A DNA stretch of 64,000 nt. It comes from Ochromonas danica. Lineage: Eukaryota > Sar > Chrysophyceae > Chromulinales > Chromulinaceae. Positions 61,301 to 64,000 of the stretch are shown here, piece by piece; the first letter of the stretch is position 1, and the number at the start of each line of letters is the position of its first letter. The notes below the pieces were generated by a model. It had not been told where the DNA came from. It was given only the letters and a program-made list of their open reading frames with translations, and searched no databases. A program made the position numbers and the translations under genes. Location: positions 1 through 64,000 of the forward strand of contig VKHL01000140.1 in the NCBI GenBank assembly GCA_015146655.1, written 5' to 3'.

Positions 61301-64000
61301 TGATGGCGTAGCTATTACTCTTCTCACTTTGCTCATAACTTGCCACATGAATAGCAGTTTTCTCATTTGCTTGTGACTTCCACTGGAAATCAACCATACT
61401 ATTAAATGACAAACCCAAGAAGAACGAAGAATAGCGAAAGTGTTCCAAACGTGAGATCGATTGACTAATAGTTTTGTAACCTTCTTGTCCAACCACAATT
61501 CCTTCCAAAAACGATGACAGTAGATTGTACGACATATCAGGAGGAGAGTTGAAGTAGTCATAATACCGCACATACTCAATATCATGGTATGCTGCAAGGG
61601 CGACTAACCAATCCCGATATAACATGTTAGATCTAATACTTTGAAACCAACTGCTTGATGATAATTTCTCTTCAACGGTAGATTCAATCCTCACACGATT
61701 TGGTTCTACTGTACGTTGACAAGAATCTTGGAACAGTTTGTCCTCTTCTTCGTATTCGTACCATAGTCTTCCTTCTTCTACAATCAATTTAAGAAATTGA
61801 TCAAATACTGTATAAACATATGATATGGAGTTCTCTCCTTCATAAATATTCTGCTTTGTGATCTTATCAGCTTTTTTCCCGCCATCTCCTTTCGACTGGA
61901 AGGTAGCCAACAAATGAGGATCTTGAACACAATGTCGAAGGTATTGCCACTGCTCTCTAGATAACCCTCTATCCATGGCATATGGGTCCATTTCATTCCC
62001 ACTAAATGGTCTCTTACGAAGTTGCAAAAGTTTCTCCATGGCAGCAGTAAATGTAGCTTTGTTCTTCATTATACCTGTAATAAGCTTTTCAAAAGCTCTC
62101 CATGTTAAGGATTCAGTCTCTCCATCAATTCGCTTCCTTCCACCCTTTCCATCTTCAACAACATCGAACAAGGTTATCATAGCATAACCCAACTTTTGCC
62201 ACGCCAAAGAAGGAATGAATTTATCACTACCACGAATGATTCTCCTACAAATAGCAGTTCACACAATTCGATGGCACGATGAAAACTACCGAGGAATGAA
62301 GAATCTAATATTTCATACCTGAGACCCACTCGCAAATCGTAACTTCGAAGCTTTAGCACGTCATTCATCTCTACCCACTGTCTAGCCAAGCATTGATTGG
62401 CAAGAAAACTATCATAACAACGATCATTCGAATTAACTAGAAACTTGATCAATACACTGGTAGCAAACGTATTATCAATACGCGCTAACAACTGAGTTTG
62501 AAGCTTAGAGCTCAGAAAGTTGTTCTGCTTTGCGGTTCGTTCAACAAACAAGTCGATGGAATGTGGGCGATGACCTAGATGCCACTGCAATGAGTCCTTG
62601 AACGAATGGAGATGAATGCCTTGTAAAAAGAATGACAAGATATCAAGATGCAGTGCTTTTTTCCGGCGATTGCTGAAGAATCTACGGTAAGAAGTGTGAT
62701 CTACATTATCAGTGTTGCTCTTGTGGGATGATGGTAATGGCGGCAAGGGATCCATGTTGCATGGAATACCCTCACGACAAAGCCATTTCTCTCGTAAATT
62801 GGCAAGAAAGTAATCAAACACACTGGGATGGCCTTTCACTACAGGAAGATGGCAGTCTAAGTAAGAGTAAAGCCAGCTACATAAACAAATAACAAGCTCA
62901 CCTCTCATAAAACATAAACGAGAAAACTCTTCCACGCCCAAACCTTCTCTGAGTGCTTCCAAACAGCCCAGTTGATCGTGAATAGCAGCTTGCAAGATAG
63001 CCATTCGATAATTGGCTTTTAATATGTTAGTCTCAAAGTGTATGCAATTCATAGATACGAACTTCAGCAATACCTTCAAACAGAGCTTATTTCCCAAGAC
63101 AGCGGCTAATGAAAGCAATGAAAAGTCCTCTATTATTTCGCGAATTGTAGCATCAGATGACAAAAAGGCAAAATGTTGTTTCATGAAGTCTTCCAAAGAA
63201 AAAGCAGATCCATCCTTCGAATCCAACTGACTTTTGGTCGACAAAGATTGGTTGGCTTTGGAAGCACTACCAGGCGCTTGCGCTTGCCTCTTGGTTGGAG
63301 ATCGATTAAAAGCATTGATGCGACTGATAACACGCTCAACATCAAAGGCCGTCTCTCCAACCTTGTCAACTTGCGTCACCAAAGGAAACACAAAATCCAC
63401 CGGAAGCTTCTTAAGCATGGCATTCAAAATGCGGTCTTCCTCTTGAAATACGGCCAAATATAAACATAATTTCCAAGGGATAAAATCAACGGCTGGAAGC
63501 GGAAAGTGAGAAGAAGATAACGAGGAATGGGTGTTGTCCTCACAATCCAGAAGAAGAGAAACGTGATCGATAGCCCACCAAACAGCAGTTGAATTATGAG
63601 CATAGATGCCCGAAATAACCATGACTGAGTATATTTCCCAATGTAACTGCTTTGGAAAACTTGTGTAAATGGGTTGACAACACTTAAGAAGTTCCAGCAG
63701 TTGATGGTAGAAATGATTCTGTCGACTTCGGATACACCGAACCAAAGCATCTAACAGCACCGGGTAATCCTGCATTGCACTATCACGTGATATTGAATTC
63801 TTCATCCATTCACAGACAGCATAGCCCAGATCTCGATTAGGGAAAAGTAGGCAAATTGCTAATCCACTGCAAAAACGATGATAACTGCAGTTGGCAAAGA
63901 GATACCGACAATCTTCTAGTGGTAACAAGAACTTGATAGTGTGACTAACTTGGCGAAAATCAATCTCCGATTTTTGAGAAAAGGTTGCTAATGTATGCAG
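55380..64000 (-). CDS. Giant helical-repeat protein with ankyrin repeats (5' end beyond window)
   Basis: Exon 62319 to the right edge and exon 55380-62244 join across a 74-nt intron (62245-62318) in frame. The frame is still open at 64000, so the visible 2848 residues are a minimum. A Met near 63928 would be a TTG and is not a start. Most of the protein is alpha-helical solenoid without a signature I recognise. Scattered ankyrin-like units appear (Ala-Ala-Leu-Arg-Gly-Asp-Ser-Lys-Leu-Leu, Glu-Leu-Ala-Ala-Arg-Ser-Gly-Asp), and two clear ankyrin repeats lie near the C-terminus (Gly-Glu-Thr-Leu-Leu-His and Gly-Leu-Thr-Pro-Leu-His). No membrane segment is obvious. It ends 287 bp upstream of the multi-C2 gene on the same strand. 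Confidence 0.8.

Overview
The window is a gene-dense nuclear segment of a unicellular eukaryote. Genes lie on both strands. They carry short GT-AG introns (about 60-120 nt) that can be read through by splice phase, and intergenic spacers of 50-600 bp are the rule. The toolkit is eukaryotic: RNase Z, prefoldin 6, reptin, HID1, FEN1, CAF-1 large subunit, an EEF1AKMT1-type methyltransferase, a NEK-like kinase, a BTB protein and a nuclear tRNA-Gly. Ser/Thr-Pro stalks of the PTxxPSxxPT type, membrane-anchored sedolisin, IQ/TPR/LRR proteins and a possible bipartite plastid leader on RNase Z all point to a stramenopile-like, probably flagellated protist. That placement is inference; the species cannot be named from the sequence.

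Layout. 1-7.9 kb: 3' end of an unknown gene; two minus-strand genes that both look cut short (fucosyltransferase-like and FAD-synthase-like); RNase Z; a small ankyrin protein and prefoldin 6 sharing a 97-bp divergent promoter; reptin with a two-codon first exon. 8-21 kb: HID1, FEN1 with an acidic insert, EEF1AKMT1-like methyltransferase, NEK-like kinase, and CAF-1 large subunit. 21-33 kb: a cell-surface block with membrane-anchored sedolisin, tRNA-Gly, a decayed 1.2-kb terminal-inverted-repeat DNA element, a 1930-residue modular surface protein, and a truncated paralogue that shares an identical 598-bp tract with it. 33-43 kb: a TPR-IQ-LRR protein, a ten-exon coiled-coil protein, a BTB protein, and a short zone with a hairpin, telomere-like repeats and a MITE-like palindrome. 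43.6-64 kb: two giant minus-strand genes. One encodes a 3788-residue protein with about 18 C2-like domains, a SAM-like domain and EF-hands. The other encodes a protein of at least 2848 residues with ankyrin repeats, and it runs off the right edge.

What stands out. The giant C2-array protein begins with six nearly identical domains that must be recently amplified or homogenised. The surface protein is built from tandem modules, three of whose borders carry introns at the same codon and phase. Its C-terminal anchor resembles that of the neighbouring sedolisin. No virus-like element, CRISPR array or bacterial-type operon was seen. All gene models were spliced by eye; most were checked by reading-frame arithmetic, but none by transcript or database search.
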